Counted from the first letter of the stretch, positions 1 through 9,764 are shown. The stretch is DNA of 64,000 nt from Marinilabiliaceae bacterium UBA5488 (GCA_002427105.1 DIPM01000033.1:124001-188000), one strand, 5' to 3'. Translations and numbers: made by a program. Notes: generated by a model not told the origin, from the letters alone.

Positions 1-1
1 G

Positions 2-88
2 CGCCCCGAAAGTAATGAGCCTATCGGTATTCTTAAGAAATTCCGCCGCTCCGTCAGCTCAGCCTCCGAGGGCTGCGTAACTGATTAA
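2..88 (+). CDS. 3' end of an unidentified gene (partial)
   Basis: An open frame enters from the left edge and stops with TAA at 86-88. Only 28 C-terminal residues are visible, ending in ...SEGCVTD. They are polar with a short basic patch (KKFRR), and no family can be recognised from so little. The strong hairpin terminator about 25 bp downstream supports this being the real end of a plus-strand transcription unit. The start lies outside the window. Confidence 0.5.
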   Translation, partial: RPESNEPIGILKKFRRSVSSASEGCVTD

Positions 89-113
89 TAAGCGACTTTC
101 TCACCGGTATTGA

Positions 114-143
114 AGCCCTGCCTTGCCAAAGGCGGGGCTTTTT
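114..143 (+). terminator. Rho-independent terminator
   Basis: AGCCCTGCC at 114-122 pairs with GGCGGGGCT at 131-139 (one T-G wobble) around an 8-nt loop, followed by a run of T. It closes the gene that enters from the left edge. Confidence 0.85.
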
Positions 144-263
144 GAGTTTAAAAACTTTAGTAGCTTTGCACTTATACATTCCATCTTGTCATTTTTGACT
201 TTAACAATTGATGACAGAATACAGCTCTTTTAAATTTAATACTAAGTATTCTTCGAATTTTCC

Positions 264-271
264 TATTTTTG
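264..271 (+). promoter_or_regulatory. Candidate -7 promoter element for galM
   Basis: TATTTTTG matches the Bacteroidota -7 consensus TAnnTTTG and lies 26 bp before the galM ATG. No clear TTTG is seen 19-21 bp upstream. A second match, TAGCTTTG at 161-168, has TTTG at 141-144, but the spacing is only 16 bp and it overlaps the preceding terminator. Assignment is tentative. Confidence 0.4.
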
Positions 272-296
272 TTTTTGCAAACTAAATAATTTAATA

Positions 297-1334
297 ATGA
301 ATATTGAAGAGAGTAAAATTGAAAACTCAAAAAATCTCAGCGTTTCTTTATATACTTTAAAGAATAAGAGAGGGACAAGTGTTAAAATCACAAATATAGG
401 AGCTACAATTACCAGCATTACAACTCCTGACAAAAACGGAACCATTGAAGAAATTGTCCTAGGCTTTGACGACCCTATGAGCTATTTGTCAGAAGAGTAC
501 AAAAACAATTGTGTCTATTTAGGTGCTGTTGCAGGACGCTTCGCAAACCGAATTGCAGGGGGACAATTTTCGCTTAACGGAAAAAATTATAAACTCGCCC
601 AAAATAACGGAGCTAACCATTTGCATGGCGGTCCAGAAGGATTTCACTTTAAACTTTGGAATGCTAAGATAGAAGCTGACACTCTGGTTCTGACTCTTCT
701 TAGCCCCGATAATGATGAAGGCTACCCGGGTAATCTTGAAGTAAAAGTGAGCTATCGACTAAATGATGATAACGAACTGATAATAGACTACAAAGCCTCA
801 ACCGACAAAGCGACTCCGGTTAATCTGACCAATCACAGCTATTTTAATCTTTCGGGTAAAAAGGGCAATATTCTGAATCATGAGCTAATGATTATGGCCG
901 ACCACTATACTCCGGCTATAGATGCAATCCCCACAGGCGAAATTTTAAGTGTGGAAAATACGCCCTTTGACTTTAAAACCTTTCACAAAATCGGCGAGCG
1001 CATGCATCTCCTTCCGGAAAAAACTTACGATCACAACATGGTTCTTAATAACAAAGAAGGCGAACTCTCCCTTGCTGCCATTGCTAAAGAGAATAGTTCG
1101 GGAAGAATCCTGGAAGTCTTTACTACCTTGCCCGGGATGCAATTTTACGCGGGATATTTTCTGGATGGCACACATGGTCGCGGCAATCGGAAATTCGAGA
1201 GTCTGGAAGGCTTCTGCTTTGAAACGCAGTATTTCCCGGATTCGCCCAATAAGCCACACTTTCCCAGTTGCATCGTAAGTCCTGACAAGCCATTTAATCA
1301 CACAACCGTATTCAAGTTCAGCACTAAAAATTAA
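297..1334 (+). CDS. galM: Aldose 1-epimerase (mutarotase)
   Basis: This 345-residue protein interconverts alpha and beta anomers of aldohexoses, feeding galactose or glucose into catabolism. Family landmarks are present in order: GRFANRI (R81), NHLHGG (H108/H110), TNHSYFNL (H180, matching the catalytic acid), and FETQYFPDSPN (E309, matching the catalytic base). Length is normal for GalM. There is no signal peptide, so it should be cytoplasmic. It starts after a terminator and is followed 16 bp later by an acyl-CoA synthetase gene on the same strand, so the two may be co-transcribed although their functions are unrelated. No galK or galT is nearby. Confidence 0.93.
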   Translation: MNIEESKIENSKNLSVSLYTLKNKRGTSVKITNIGATITSITTPDKNGTIEEIVLGFDDPMSYLSEEYKNNCVYLGAVAGRFANRIAGGQFSLNGKNYKLAQNNGANHLHGGPEGFHFKLWNAKIEADTLVLTLLSPDNDEGYPGNLEVKVSYRLNDDNELIIDYKASTDKATPVNLTNHSYFNLSGKKGNILNHELMIMADHYTPAIDAIPTGEILSVENTPFDFKTFHKIGERMHLLPEKTYDHNMVLNNKEGELSLAAIAKENSSGRILEVFTTLPGMQFYAGYFLDGTHGRGNRKFESLEGFCFETQYFPDSPNKPHFPSCIVSPDKPFNHTTVFKFSTKN

Positions 1335-1350
1335 CTCTTGATGAGCTATA

Positions 1351-3255
1351 ATGATAAGCATAATTGATTACTTCGAAGAGAGGGTTCGCTCCTACCCTGA
1401 CAATCCGCTTGTCTGGGAAAAAACTGACGCTAAATACGAAGCCACTTCATATAGTGAGGCGCATAAACTTGTAAAATTTTATGCTGCAGGACTTCTCTCG
1501 CTGGGGATAAATAAGGGCGATAGAATCTCACTCCTATCGGAAGGAAGGCGTGATTGGTTAATTTGTGAGCTCGCCATTCTCTATATTGGAGCAGTCAACG
1601 TGCCTCTGTCGGTCAAACTTGAAGAGGCCAACGATTTGGTATTCAGAATTGCACATTCTGAAAGCAGGCTGGTGGTTGTTTCGGCCTTTCAACTAAATAA
1701 AATTAGGAGCATAAAAAATCAACTTCCCGACTTAGAAAAAATAATTGTCTTTGATGATAGCGACAATAGTGATGAAGACGAGATAAGTTGGAGCGAACTT
1801 TTCAAGCTAGGGGAAGAGTTGATAAAACAAAAGCCTGAACAATTAAAGGAGAGGCGTAATTTGGTTAAGCCGGAAGATATGGCAAATATCTCTTACACTT
1901 CAGGGACAACTGCCGATCCCAAAGGCATTATGCTCTCGCATAGAAACTACACAGCAAATGTTGAACAAGCATTCAGCTTTATTGATATTCCTGAACACTA
2001 TCGCACTCTTGTGGTTTTGCCCTGGGATCACGCTTTTGCTCATACAGCAGCTCTCTATGCTTTTATGTACCGCGGTGCCTCTATAGCCGCGGTGAAAGCA
2101 GGCAAAACTCCCGGCGAGACACTAAAGAACTTTGCCGCAAATATTCATGAGATTAAACCTCATGTTCTGATGAGCGTTCCTGCTCTTGCCAAAAGTTTTC
2201 GTAAGAATATTGAAAAGGGAGTGCAATCAAAGGGTAAAATGGCATGGTTTCTCTTTAAGCTTGCAATGACGCATGCTTATTGGTATAATGGAAGCGGCAA
2301 TGATAGAGGCAAAGGCCTTAAGAAACTTACCAGTCCGCTTGGACTCTTAGTTGATAAGATACTCTTTTCAAATGTAAGACTTGGCTTGGGAGGCGAACTT
2401 CAATTCTTTATCGGTGGCGGAGCTTTGCTTGATATCGAACTTCAGAAATTTTTCTACGCTTTGGGTATCCCAATGTATCAGGGCTACGGATTGAGCGAAG
2501 CCGCTCCCATCATTTCTGCCAACACACCTGCCCAGCACAAGATGGGCTCATCAGGCAAGGTGGTTCGCAATCTGCTGATAAAAATTTGCAATGAAGAAGG
2601 TCAGGAACTGCCTTCAGGCTCATCGGGTGAAATTGTGGTTAAGGGCGAGAATGTGATGATGGGCTACTGGAAAAATCTTTCCGCATCGTCAGAAACCGTG
2701 AAGGATGGCTGGTTGTTTACCGGTGATTTGGGATACCTCGACCGGGAAGGATATTTATATGTTTTAGGGCGATACAAGAGCCTGCTAATTTCGCACGATG
2801 GTGAAAAATACAGCCCTGAAGGAATTGAAGAGGCTATAGTAGATCATTGCAGCTTAATTGAACAGATCGTGCTGCACAATAACCAAAGCCCTTTTACCGT
2901 TGCTGTAATCGTACCCAACAAAGAAGCTGTTAATTCGCTTTTGAGACACCGACAGTTCAAATCAGAAGAAGAAAAAGCACAATTTATTCTTAATCAAATT
3001 CAGGAAGAGCTGTCAGAGTTCAAAAAAGGTGGTAAATTGCAAGACATGTTCCCTCAACGCTGGCTCCCTTCTGCACTCTTGATTGCAGCTGAAGCCTTTA
3101 CTGAAACTAACAGAATGCTTAACAGTTCGCTGAAAATTGTACGCAGGGCTGTGGAAGACAAATATAAGGAAGAAATTAATGAACTCTATAAACCCGGGGG
3201 CAAAGACATAAATAGTAAGCTTAACAATGATAATATAAGAAACTACTTTACTTGA
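1351..3255 (+). CDS. AMP-dependent acyl-CoA synthetase (long-chain fatty acid CoA ligase type)
   Basis: A 634-residue ANL-superfamily enzyme that would activate a carboxylic acid, probably a long-chain fatty acid, through an acyl-adenylate to the CoA thioester. The AMP-binding loop SYTSGTTADPKG is at about residues 181-192, YGLSEAAP at about 377, and TGDLGYLDREGYLYVLGR from about 456. A C-terminal NSSLK segment near 590 probably carries the catalytic lysine. There is no signal peptide. The start at 1351 gives an intact N-terminus (ISIIDYFEERV) and a 16-bp gap to galM. Substrate chain length cannot be read from the sequence. No other beta-oxidation genes lie in the window, so the role may be recycling of exogenous or membrane fatty acids. 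Confidence 0.88.
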   Translation: MISIIDYFEERVRSYPDNPLVWEKTDAKYEATSYSEAHKLVKFYAAGLLSLGINKGDRISLLSEGRRDWLICELAILYIGAVNVPLSVKLEEANDLVFRIAHSESRLVVVSAFQLNKIRSIKNQLPDLEKIIVFDDSDNSDEDEISWSELFKLGEELIKQKPEQLKERRNLVKPEDMANISYTSGTTADPKGIMLSHRNYTANVEQAFSFIDIPEHYRTLVVLPWDHAFAHTAALYAFMYRGASIAAVKAGKTPGETLKNFAANIHEIKPHVLMSVPALAKSFRKNIEKGVQSKGKMAWFLFKLAMTHAYWYNGSGNDRGKGLKKLTSPLGLLVDKILFSNVRLGLGGELQFFIGGGALLDIELQKFFYALGIPMYQGYGLSEAAPIISANTPAQHKMGSSGKVVRNLLIKICNEEGQELPSGSSGEIVVKGENVMMGYWKNLSASSETVKDGWLFTGDLGYLDREGYLYVLGRYKSLLISHDGEKYSPEGIEEAIVDHCSLIEQIVLHNNQSPFTVAVIVPNKEAVNSLLRHRQFKSEEEKAQFILNQIQEELSEFKKGGKLQDMFPQRWLPSALLIAAEAFTETNRMLNSSLKIVRRAVEDKYKEEINELYKPGGKDINSKLNNDNIRNYFT

Positions 3256-3427
3256 CAGATAGCATTAAAGTACTTACTATTAGTCATTATTTTTTTACCG
3301 TTAGTAAAAAAATGAAACAAAAAGCTATATATTTCGTCTTTAGTTAGTAGTGAGCTTTTGTATTTAGCAAAGTTTTCACCAAATTTACGCCAAAATTGTG
3401 ACATTTGACTTTACAATGGTTTCATAG

Positions 3428-4273
3428 ATGTACAGATATAATAAAAAATTAGCACTCCTGTTAGCGCTCTGGTCAATATCCCTTATAGGCTATGGACAGT
3501 TGAGACGAGGGTATTCTACTTTTCCCTTCGACATTTGGGCAGGAATGTCGGTAACCCCAAAAGCAGGAGTTAATATGTTTTTTGGAGACCTTGTTGATGA
3601 GTCAAGAACCAGTTATTCCTTTGGTCTAAATGCCAACCGGGAAGTATCCAGAGTCCTCTCTGTTCGCCTTAATTTTATGGGCGGCGAAATGAAAGGAGAA
3701 CAAATATCCCCGACTCTTAATACACCTTATGCCTCCTTCGAGAATTTTTATGGTGAATTTACTGCCGGCGTAACTTACAGACCTCTCAACCACTTCTTAG
3801 GATATTTTAAAGAACGTAGTTTTCAGCCTTATCTGCTGGCTCAGGTAGGGGGAGTTTATTTTTCTGCAACAGAGTTTTGGGGTCCTGCCAGCGCAGGCAC
3901 CTCCGGTTCTGTTCCCGGTGAAGTTTGGCGGGAAATCAGTGGCTTAACTCCTGTTGTTGGTATGGGTGGAGGGCTTTCTTACTGGATTACTCCCTTGTTA
4001 AGTGCCAATATTGAAATAAGCGGAAATTTACCCTTCAGCGACAAGTTGGATGGACATGATGTTTGGTACACTAGTTGGGAGCCGCGCCAGGATGTTCACG
4101 AGACAGACCCTTACGACTTTTATTATACCGCAACTGTTGGTGTAACTCTTTTGATAGGAGAAAGCCAGTACAGAAACGATGCGAAGTATAACAGAGCCAG
4201 CTACATTAAGACCAGAAAATTCTTACAACCTAAGAGCAGAAATAGGCAACCAAACAACAGGCGCCGCAGATAA
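3428..4273 (+). CDS. Outer-membrane beta-barrel protein, function unknown
   Basis: 281 residues with a signal peptide (KKLALLLALWSISLIGYG, probable cleavage before Q) followed by alternating amphipathic strands and a basic C-terminal tail. GVNMFFGDL, GEFTAGVTYRPL and YFYYTATVGVTLLIG-like strands are typical of the small Bacteroidota OmpA-N/DUF6089-like barrels that sit alone in the outer membrane. No peptidoglycan-binding OmpA domain follows. The upstream 172 bp hold only an A/T-rich hairpin. A shared hairpin lies just beyond the stop. The role is unknown; it may be structural or involved in envelope assembly. Confidence 0.7.
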   Translation: MYRYNKKLALLLALWSISLIGYGQLRRGYSTFPFDIWAGMSVTPKAGVNMFFGDLVDESRTSYSFGLNANREVSRVLSVRLNFMGGEMKGEQISPTLNTPYASFENFYGEFTAGVTYRPLNHFLGYFKERSFQPYLLAQVGGVYFSATEFWGPASAGTSGSVPGEVWREISGLTPVVGMGGGLSYWITPLLSANIEISGNLPFSDKLDGHDVWYTSWEPRQDVHETDPYDFYYTATVGVTLLIGESQYRNDAKYNRASYIKTRKFLQPKSRNRQPNNRRRR

Positions 4274-4302
4274 GGCCTGATTAAGTCAAATAAAGAATAT
4301 AC

Positions 4303-4347
4303 AAAAATCCGTAAAGACAAGGCAGAGCTTGTTTTTACGGATTTTTT
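4303..4347. terminator. Bidirectional terminator between the barrel gene and uvrB
   Basis: AAAAATCCGTAAA at 4303-4315 pairs with TTTACGGATTTTT, and an inner ACAAG/CTTGT extends the stem. It has A-rich and T-rich flanks, so it can work on both strands. The uvrB stop codon (4335-4337) lies inside the hairpin. Confidence 0.85.
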
Positions 4348-6353
4348 CGTTGTTTGAGCAAGTCCTGTAAACGATACATTTCATCCCTGTATTGAGCTGC
4401 TGAAATAAAGTCCAATTCTTTGGCTGCCGCCTCCATACTTTTGCGGGTTTTATCAATAGCTTTTTCAAGAGCCTTTGGACTCATAAGAGCAACGACCGGA
4501 TCGGCAGCAATATCAATATTTTCCGGCTCCACATAGGCTCCCGGTAAAGATTCACTCTTTTTGCCCGGCATTGCAGAACCCTTTTTCCTAATAACCTGAC
4601 GCGGAATTATTCCGTTCTTTTCATTGTATTTCAACTGCTTCTCCCTTCTATAGTTTGTCGCCTCTATGGTCTCGCGCATAGAGCCGGTAATTGTGTCAGC
4701 ATACATTATAACCAGTCCATTCAAATTACGTGCAGCCCTGCCGGCAGTCTGGGTAAGCGATCTTGCCGAGCGCAAAAATCCTTCCTTATCGGCATCAAGT
4801 ATGGCTACCAGCGACACTTCGGGTAAATCTAAACCTTCACGCAAAAGATTCACCCCTACCAATACGTCAAAGGCTCCTTCCCTAAGCCCATCCATAAGTT
4901 TAACCCTTTCTAAGGTTTCTACATCAGAGTGTATATATTCGCAGCTTACCCCCATTCTGCTTAAATAAGCTGTCAATTCTTCTGCCATTCTCTTTGTAAG
5001 GGTCGTTACCAGTACTCTCTCATCTTTCTCGGCACGAATCCTTATCTCCTCCAATAAATCGTCTATCTGATTAAGGCTTGGACGTATATCAATCACAGGA
5101 TCGGGAAGTCCAGTTGGCCTAATAACCTGCTCTACAATAACTCCCTCGCTTTTGGCAATTTCATAATCGGCAGGCGTAGCGCTAACATATATTACATTTT
5201 TTGTCAGTTCTTCAAACTCTTCAAATTTCAGTGGGCGATTATCCATCGCCGCCGGCAGCCTGAAACCATATTCTACCAGGTTTTGCTTTCGGCTAAAATC
5301 ACCTCCGTACATTGCTCTAATCTGAGGGATGGTGGCATGACTCTCATCAATGACAGTAATAAACTCTTTAGGAAAAAAATCAAGCAAGCAGAAAGGACGA
5401 GTGCCCGCGGAGCGACCATCAAAATAGCGGCTATAGTTTTCAATACCCGGACAGTAGCCCAATTCGCGAATCATTTCCATATCATAATTTACCCGTTCCT
5501 CAAGTCTCTTTGCTTCCAGATTCTTCCCTACATCCTTCAAAAACCCGAGGTGCTTCGTCAAGTCATCCTGAATAAGATATATCGCTTGATTTATACGCTC
5601 TTTGGTGGTAACAAATATATTGGCAGGATACAAGTTGAACTCATCAACTACATCAAGTCGGATATTGTTTATCGGATCAAAAGTTTCAATACTCTCAATC
5701 TCATCACCCCAAAAGATAACACGGCAGGCATAATCCGCATAAGCCAAATTTATATCAACCGTATCGCCCTTAACCCTGAAGTGCCCCCTCTCAAACTCCA
5801 CTTCGTTGCGTGAATACAAACTGTCAACCAGTTTACGAAGAAACTGATTTCGCCCCAGTGCTTCACCTTTCTTCAAACTGATTACTGTTGAATGAAAATC
5901 TTCAGGATTACCTATGCCGTAAAGACAAGACACCGAAGACACAACGATTACGTCCTTGCGACCCGACATCAACGCGGATGTTGTGCTAAGCCGCATCTTT
6001 TCGATCTCATCATTAATCGAGAGGTCTTTCTCAATATACAAATCTGATACAGGTAGATAGGCCTCCGGTTGGTAATAATCATAATAAGAAACGAAGTACT
6101 CAACCAGGTTGTGAGGGAAGAATTGCTTGAATTCACTGTAAAGCTGCGCAGCCAAAGTCTTATTATGGCTAAGCACCAATACAGGCCTATCCAGGATCTC
6201 AACAACATTCGCCACCGTAAAGGTTTTACCCGAACCGGTTACTCCCAGCAGGGTCTGATAAGATACACCTGAATTAAAGCCTTCAATTAATTGCCGTATT
6301 GCTTCAGGTTGATCACCCGTTGGTCTGAAATCAGACACCAATTTGAAACTCAT
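4335..6353 (-). CDS. uvrB: UvrABC system protein B
   Basis: 672 residues, full length. UvrB is the damage-verifying helicase of nucleotide excision repair; it is loaded by UvrA and recruits UvrC. Walker A GVTGSGKT is at 37-44, the beta-hairpin YYDYYQPEAYLP at about 90-101, the DESH box near residue 338, YVSATPADYE, and motif V/VI REGLDLPEVSL...QTAGRAARN. The C-terminal UVR coiled-coil domain (ALEKAIDKTRKSMEAAAKELDF) is intact, so UvrC interaction should be kept. It lies 16 bp downstream of dapF on the same strand and is likely co-transcribed with it. The stop codon falls within the shared terminator. Confidence 0.97.
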   Translation of the reverse strand: MSFKLVSDFRPTGDQPEAIRQLIEGFNSGVSYQTLLGVTGSGKTFTVANVVEILDRPVLVLSHNKTLAAQLYSEFKQFFPHNLVEYFVSYYDYYQPEAYLPVSDLYIEKDLSINDEIEKMRLSTTSALMSGRKDVIVVSSVSCLYGIGNPEDFHSTVISLKKGEALGRNQFLRKLVDSLYSRNEVEFERGHFRVKGDTVDINLAYADYACRVIFWGDEIESIETFDPINNIRLDVVDEFNLYPANIFVTTKERINQAIYLIQDDLTKHLGFLKDVGKNLEAKRLEERVNYDMEMIRELGYCPGIENYSRYFDGRSAGTRPFCLLDFFPKEFITVIDESHATIPQIRAMYGGDFSRKQNLVEYGFRLPAAMDNRPLKFEEFEELTKNVIYVSATPADYEIAKSEGVIVEQVIRPTGLPDPVIDIRPSLNQIDDLLEEIRIRAEKDERVLVTTLTKRMAEELTAYLSRMGVSCEYIHSDVETLERVKLMDGLREGAFDVLVGVNLLREGLDLPEVSLVAILDADKEGFLRSARSLTQTAGRAARNLNGLVIMYADTITGSMRETIEATNYRREKQLKYNEKNGIIPRQVIRKKGSAMPGKKSESLPGAYVEPENIDIAADPVVALMSPKALEKAIDKTRKSMEAAAKELDFISAAQYRDEMYRLQDLLKQRKNP

Positions 6354-6369
6354 ATTTTAATTTCCTTAT

Positions 6370-7173
6370 TCAAATATTTCCTGTCACTCCTTTAAACACG
6401 AAAGTAGCAGCCCCCTCGAGCCAAATATCGCGAAACCTTCCATTACCCACAGGACTGAAGCTCACCTTAAGAGATCCTCCTTTAACTATAACCTTTACTC
6501 CAACCCTGGTATCAGAAGTTTTTCCTTTAAGATGATAATCGCTAAGCACAGCTGCTACGCAGCCTGTGCCGCAGGACCATGTCTCGTCCTCAACTCCGCG
6601 TTCGTAGGTTCTAACAGTCAATTCTCCATCATCTTTAGAAGACACAAAGTTAATATTACTTCCTCCTTCACCGAAGAGTCCGCTCTCCCGAAGCTCTTTA
6701 CCTTTCGTATAAACATCTATATTCTCAAGCTTATCAGTAAAAACAACATAATGAGGTGAACCGGTATTCAGAAAACATCCTCCTTCTATCTTAGTTATCC
6801 CTTCTACATCAAGCATCTTAATCATTACAATATTACCACTGAATCTGGCCTGATGAAGACCATCAACAGCTTCAAATTCAAACAGCTCATCTCCTGAAAC
6901 AATCCCTTCCCGCTTGGCAAAGGCAACGATGCAGCGTCCGCCGTTGCCACACATAGTGCTTTCCTTACCGTCGCTATTGTAATATCGCATCGAAAACGCG
7001 TATCTTTCCGAGTTCTCGAGCAGCATTAAGCCGTCTGCGCCAATGCCGAAGCGTCTGTGACAAATACGCCTGATCAAGTCACTGTTTGTGCCATCAAACT
7101 CACCGCCACGATTGTCGATAATCACAAAATCGTTACCGGTACCATGAAATTTGCTAAAAGTAAAGGAGTCCAT
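6370..7173 (-). CDS. dapF: Diaminopimelate epimerase
   Basis: 267 residues. It converts LL- to meso-diaminopimelate, needed for lysine and for peptidoglycan cross-links. The fold is PLP-independent with two catalytic cysteines: C75 in MCGNGGRC and C201 in WSCGTGC. The N-terminal KFHGTGNDFVIIDN signature is intact. It is followed 16 bp later by uvrB. The 181-bp gap to the divergent htrA gene should hold both promoters, but I see no clean TAnnTTTG match for dapF there. Confidence 0.96.
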   Translation of the reverse strand: MDSFTFSKFHGTGNDFVIIDNRGGEFDGTNSDLIRRICHRRFGIGADGLMLLENSERYAFSMRYYNSDGKESTMCGNGGRCIVAFAKREGIVSGDELFEFEAVDGLHQARFSGNIVMIKMLDVEGITKIEGGCFLNTGSPHYVVFTDKLENIDVYTKGKELRESGLFGEGGSNINFVSSKDDGELTVRTYERGVEDETWSCGTGCVAAVLSDYHLKGKTSDTRVGVKVIVKGGSLKVSFSPVGNGRFRDIWLEGAATFVFKGVTGNI

Positions 7174-7354
7174 AAACTAATGAGATATTATTTAATTCAC
7201 CGGGCTGCTAAGTTCTTTATTCTATTCACTATCTACAAACAAATTATTATCAAAATTGTTAGATTATTGTACCTGCCGGTTAAAATCTGTTAATCTTTCT
7301 TCCCGGGCACACAATTTGCAGTTTTACAACGAAAATTATTAAAAACTTAAAGAT

Positions 7355-8824
7355 ATGAATGCTAAACATGTATTTACAACTTTTGCAATAGCAATTATAA
7401 GCGCGTTTATCGGCGTTTTCGCGTATTCCAAATTCTTTAAACCAAAAGCCGAAAGAATTGAAGTGCCCGTACATGTTGAACAAGCTGCAAGATACGCATC
7501 TTTGCCGGCAGCATCTCAGGGAGCTTTACCTGACCTCACATTTGCAGCCGAAAATTCTGTTCATGCCGTGGTTCACGTTATGACTAAAGGAAGAAGCACC
7601 GCTTCAAGTCAGAGCTACCCCAGTAATCCTCTATTTGAGTTCTTTTTCGGACCCCGGGGATTCTATCAGGAGCCTCAACAGCCGCAGCCTGTTATGGGAG
7701 CCGGATCGGGAGTGATAATTTCGAACGATGGTTTTATCGTGACCAATAATCACGTGATTGAGAACGCTAATGAAATAGAGGTAACGCTTAATGATAAGCG
7801 CACTTTCAAGGCGGTCAAGGTTGGTTCAGATCCCAGCACAGATTTGGCCCTGCTCAAAATTGACGGTTCCGACCTGCCCTATATGCGCTATGGTAATTCC
7901 GATGTTCTGAAGATTGGAGAATGGGCTCTTGCCGTTGGCAATCCCTTTAACCTGACGTCCACTGTAACTGCAGGTATTATAAGCGCAAAATCGCGTAGCA
8001 TACAGATATTAGGCCAAATGAGTATTGAAGCTTTCCTTCAGACCGATGCAGCCGTAAACCCCGGGAACAGTGGTGGAGCCCTTGTTAACACTCGCGGTGA
8101 ACTGATAGGCATCAACACAGCAATAGCCTCAAGAACAGGCTCGTTTGCCGGATACTCCTTCGCCATTCCCGTTAGTATTGTTGAAAAAGTCGTTGCCGAC
8201 CTAATGGAGTTTGGGGAGGTCCAAAGAGGCCTCCTTGGAGTCAACATCAGGGAAATAGATAACGCTTTGGTTCAGGAACTAAAACTGGATAGGGCAAATG
8301 GAGTTTATGTAGCAGAAGTAATTGAAGGAGGTGGCGCAGAAGCTGCCGGAATAAAAGCAGGAGACATAATAACTGCCGTAAACGGTGATGCTGTCAATAG
8401 CGTTCCGCAGCTTCAGGAAAGAGTCAGCAGACATCGTCCGGGCGATAATTTGCAAATAGAAATAATTCGTGACGGAAAAAGAAAACCTTTTACTGTTACC
8501 TTACGTAACATTCACGGTAATACTGATGTGGTTAAATCTGCAAGCAGAGTATCTGTGTTAGGCGCCACTTTTGAAGCAGTTTCAGATTCAGAAAAACAAA
8601 GACTAAAAATCAGAAATGGACTGAAAGTCAAGAGTGTATCCTCAGGAAAATTCAGAGATTCCGGAATTAATGAGGGCTACATAATTACTCAGGCTAACCG
8701 AGTACCTATCAATAGCGAAGAAGATCTAAACAAAGTAGTTGAAGTGCTGAACGAAGGTTTATTCCTTACAGGGATTTATCCTAACGGCCGGGTGGCATAT
8801 TATGCCATAAATCTTCAGGATTGA
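7355..8824 (+). CDS. htrA: HtrA/Do-family periplasmic serine endopeptidase
   Basis: 489 residues. It degrades or refolds misfolded envelope proteins. An N-terminal hydrophobic segment (about 6-25) acts as signal or anchor. The trypsin-like domain carries the triad: H in TNNHVIE (about 132), D in DLALLKID (about 163), S in NPGNSGGAL (about 238). PDZ1 spans roughly 275-370 and a shorter second PDZ roughly 400-489. The linker after the signal is Ser/Pro/Gln rich, as in LA-loop regions of this family. It is a single-gene unit followed 79 bp later by rpoD, which has its own promoter. Confidence 0.93.
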   Translation: MNAKHVFTTFAIAIISAFIGVFAYSKFFKPKAERIEVPVHVEQAARYASLPAASQGALPDLTFAAENSVHAVVHVMTKGRSTASSQSYPSNPLFEFFFGPRGFYQEPQQPQPVMGAGSGVIISNDGFIVTNNHVIENANEIEVTLNDKRTFKAVKVGSDPSTDLALLKIDGSDLPYMRYGNSDVLKIGEWALAVGNPFNLTSTVTAGIISAKSRSIQILGQMSIEAFLQTDAAVNPGNSGGALVNTRGELIGINTAIASRTGSFAGYSFAIPVSIVEKVVADLMEFGEVQRGLLGVNIREIDNALVQELKLDRANGVYVAEVIEGGGAEAAGIKAGDIITAVNGDAVNSVPQLQERVSRHRPGDNLQIEIIRDGKRKPFTVTLRNIHGNTDVVKSASRVSVLGATFEAVSDSEKQRLKIRNGLKVKSVSSGKFRDSGINEGYIITQANRVPINSEEDLNKVVEVLNEGLFLTGIYPNGRVAYYAINLQD

Positions 8825-8853
8825 TAAAATAGCAGGGAAGGCCTATACAGATA

Positions 8854-8900
8854 TTGCTTTACTTAATTTATTGTAGTACTTTTGCGCCGTATTTGGAGGA
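8854..8900 (+). promoter_or_regulatory. rpoD promoter and ribosome binding site
   Basis: TTG at 8854-8856, a 20-bp spacer, and TACTTTTG at 8877-8884 form a near-perfect Bacteroidota promoter. Transcription should begin about 7 bp later. The predicted leader is only about 12 nt and carries GGAGGA (8895-8900) four bases before the ATG. This is an unusual true Shine-Dalgarno sequence for this phylum, and it fixes the start codon at 8904. Confidence 0.8.
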
Positions 8901-8903
8901 AAC

Positions 8904-9764
8904 ATGAGACAATTAAAAATAACAAAATCAATAACCAATCGCGAAAGCGCTTCGTTGGATAAGTATCTTCAGGAAATTGGTCGTGAGGAGCTTATAACCG
9001 TCGAAGAAGAAGTTGAACTGGCACAGCGAATCAAGAAAGGCGATCAGGCTGCCCTTGAGAAGTTAACCAGAGCCAATTTGCGTTTCGTGGTATCTGTAGC
9101 TAAGCAATATCAAAATCAAGGACTTAGTCTGCCTGACTTAATTAATGAAGGAAATTTAGGCCTTATAAAAGCGGCCGAAAAATTTGACGAAACAAGAGGT
9201 TTTAAGTTTATTTCTTACGCTGTATGGTGGATTCGTCAATCTATTCTACAGGCTCTTGCAGAGCAGTCGCGGATAGTTCGTCTGCCTCTTAACCAGGTAG
9301 GCTCTCTTAACAAGATAAATAAGGCCTACTCAAAGTTTGAGCAAGAACATGAGCGCAAGCCTTCACCTGAAGAATTGGCAGAGCAGTTAGAATTGCCTGC
9401 TGAAAAGGTGACAGACACGCTCCGGGTTGCCGGTCGTCATATTTCAGTTGATGCTCCTTTTGTTGAAGGAGAAGATAACAGTCTGCTGGATGTCCTTATC
9501 AACAGTGATTCTCCTAATGCAGACCGTGCACTGATTAATGAGTCTTTAGCCAAAGAAATTGAGCGTGCGCTTGCAACTCTTACCGAAAGGGAAAGCGACA
9601 TAATAAAGTTTTTCTTTGGTATAGGCAGTCAGGAGATGACCCTTGAGGAGATAGGCGAACGCTTCGGTCTAACTCGTGAGAGGGTAAGACAAATTAAAGA
9701 AAAGGCCATTAGGCGATTAAGACATACCTCAAGAAGCAAGCTTTTAAAGTCGTATTTAGGATAA
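8904..9764 (+). CDS. rpoD: Primary sigma-70 factor, short Bacteroidota form
   Basis: 286 residues. It directs RNA polymerase to housekeeping promoters. Region 1.1 is absent, as is typical of the phylum. Region 1.2 (SLDKYLQEIGREELI), region 2 (NLRFVVSVAKQYQ, WWIRQSI), region 3 and region 4 (TLEEIGERFGLTRERVRQIK) are all present. The unusual promoter preference of this sigma (TTTG/TAnnTTTG) agrees with the promoters seen across the window. Its own promoter and Shine-Dalgarno sequence are among the clearest here. It is followed by a strong terminator. Confidence 0.96.
   Translation: MRQLKITKSITNRESASLDKYLQEIGREELITVEEEVELAQRIKKGDQAALEKLTRANLRFVVSVAKQYQNQGLSLPDLINEGNLGLIKAAEKFDETRGFKFISYAVWWIRQSILQALAEQSRIVRLPLNQVGSLNKINKAYSKFEQEHERKPSPEELAEQLELPAEKVTDTLRVAGRHISVDAPFVEGEDNSLLDVLINSDSPNADRALINESLAKEIERALATLTERESDIIKFFFGIGSQEMTLEEIGERFGLTRERVRQIKEKAIRRLRHTSRSKLLKSYLG

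Noticed and set aside
945..1361. 138-codon minus-strand frame opposite galM
   Set aside because: It is an antisense shadow of the well-supported galM coding sequence, with no family features.
3290..3312. TTTTTTTAC/GTAAAAAAA hairpin after the acyl-CoA synthetase gene
   Set aside because: The stem is almost only A-T pairs, so it would be too weak for a confident terminator call. It may arise by chance in A/T-rich DNA.
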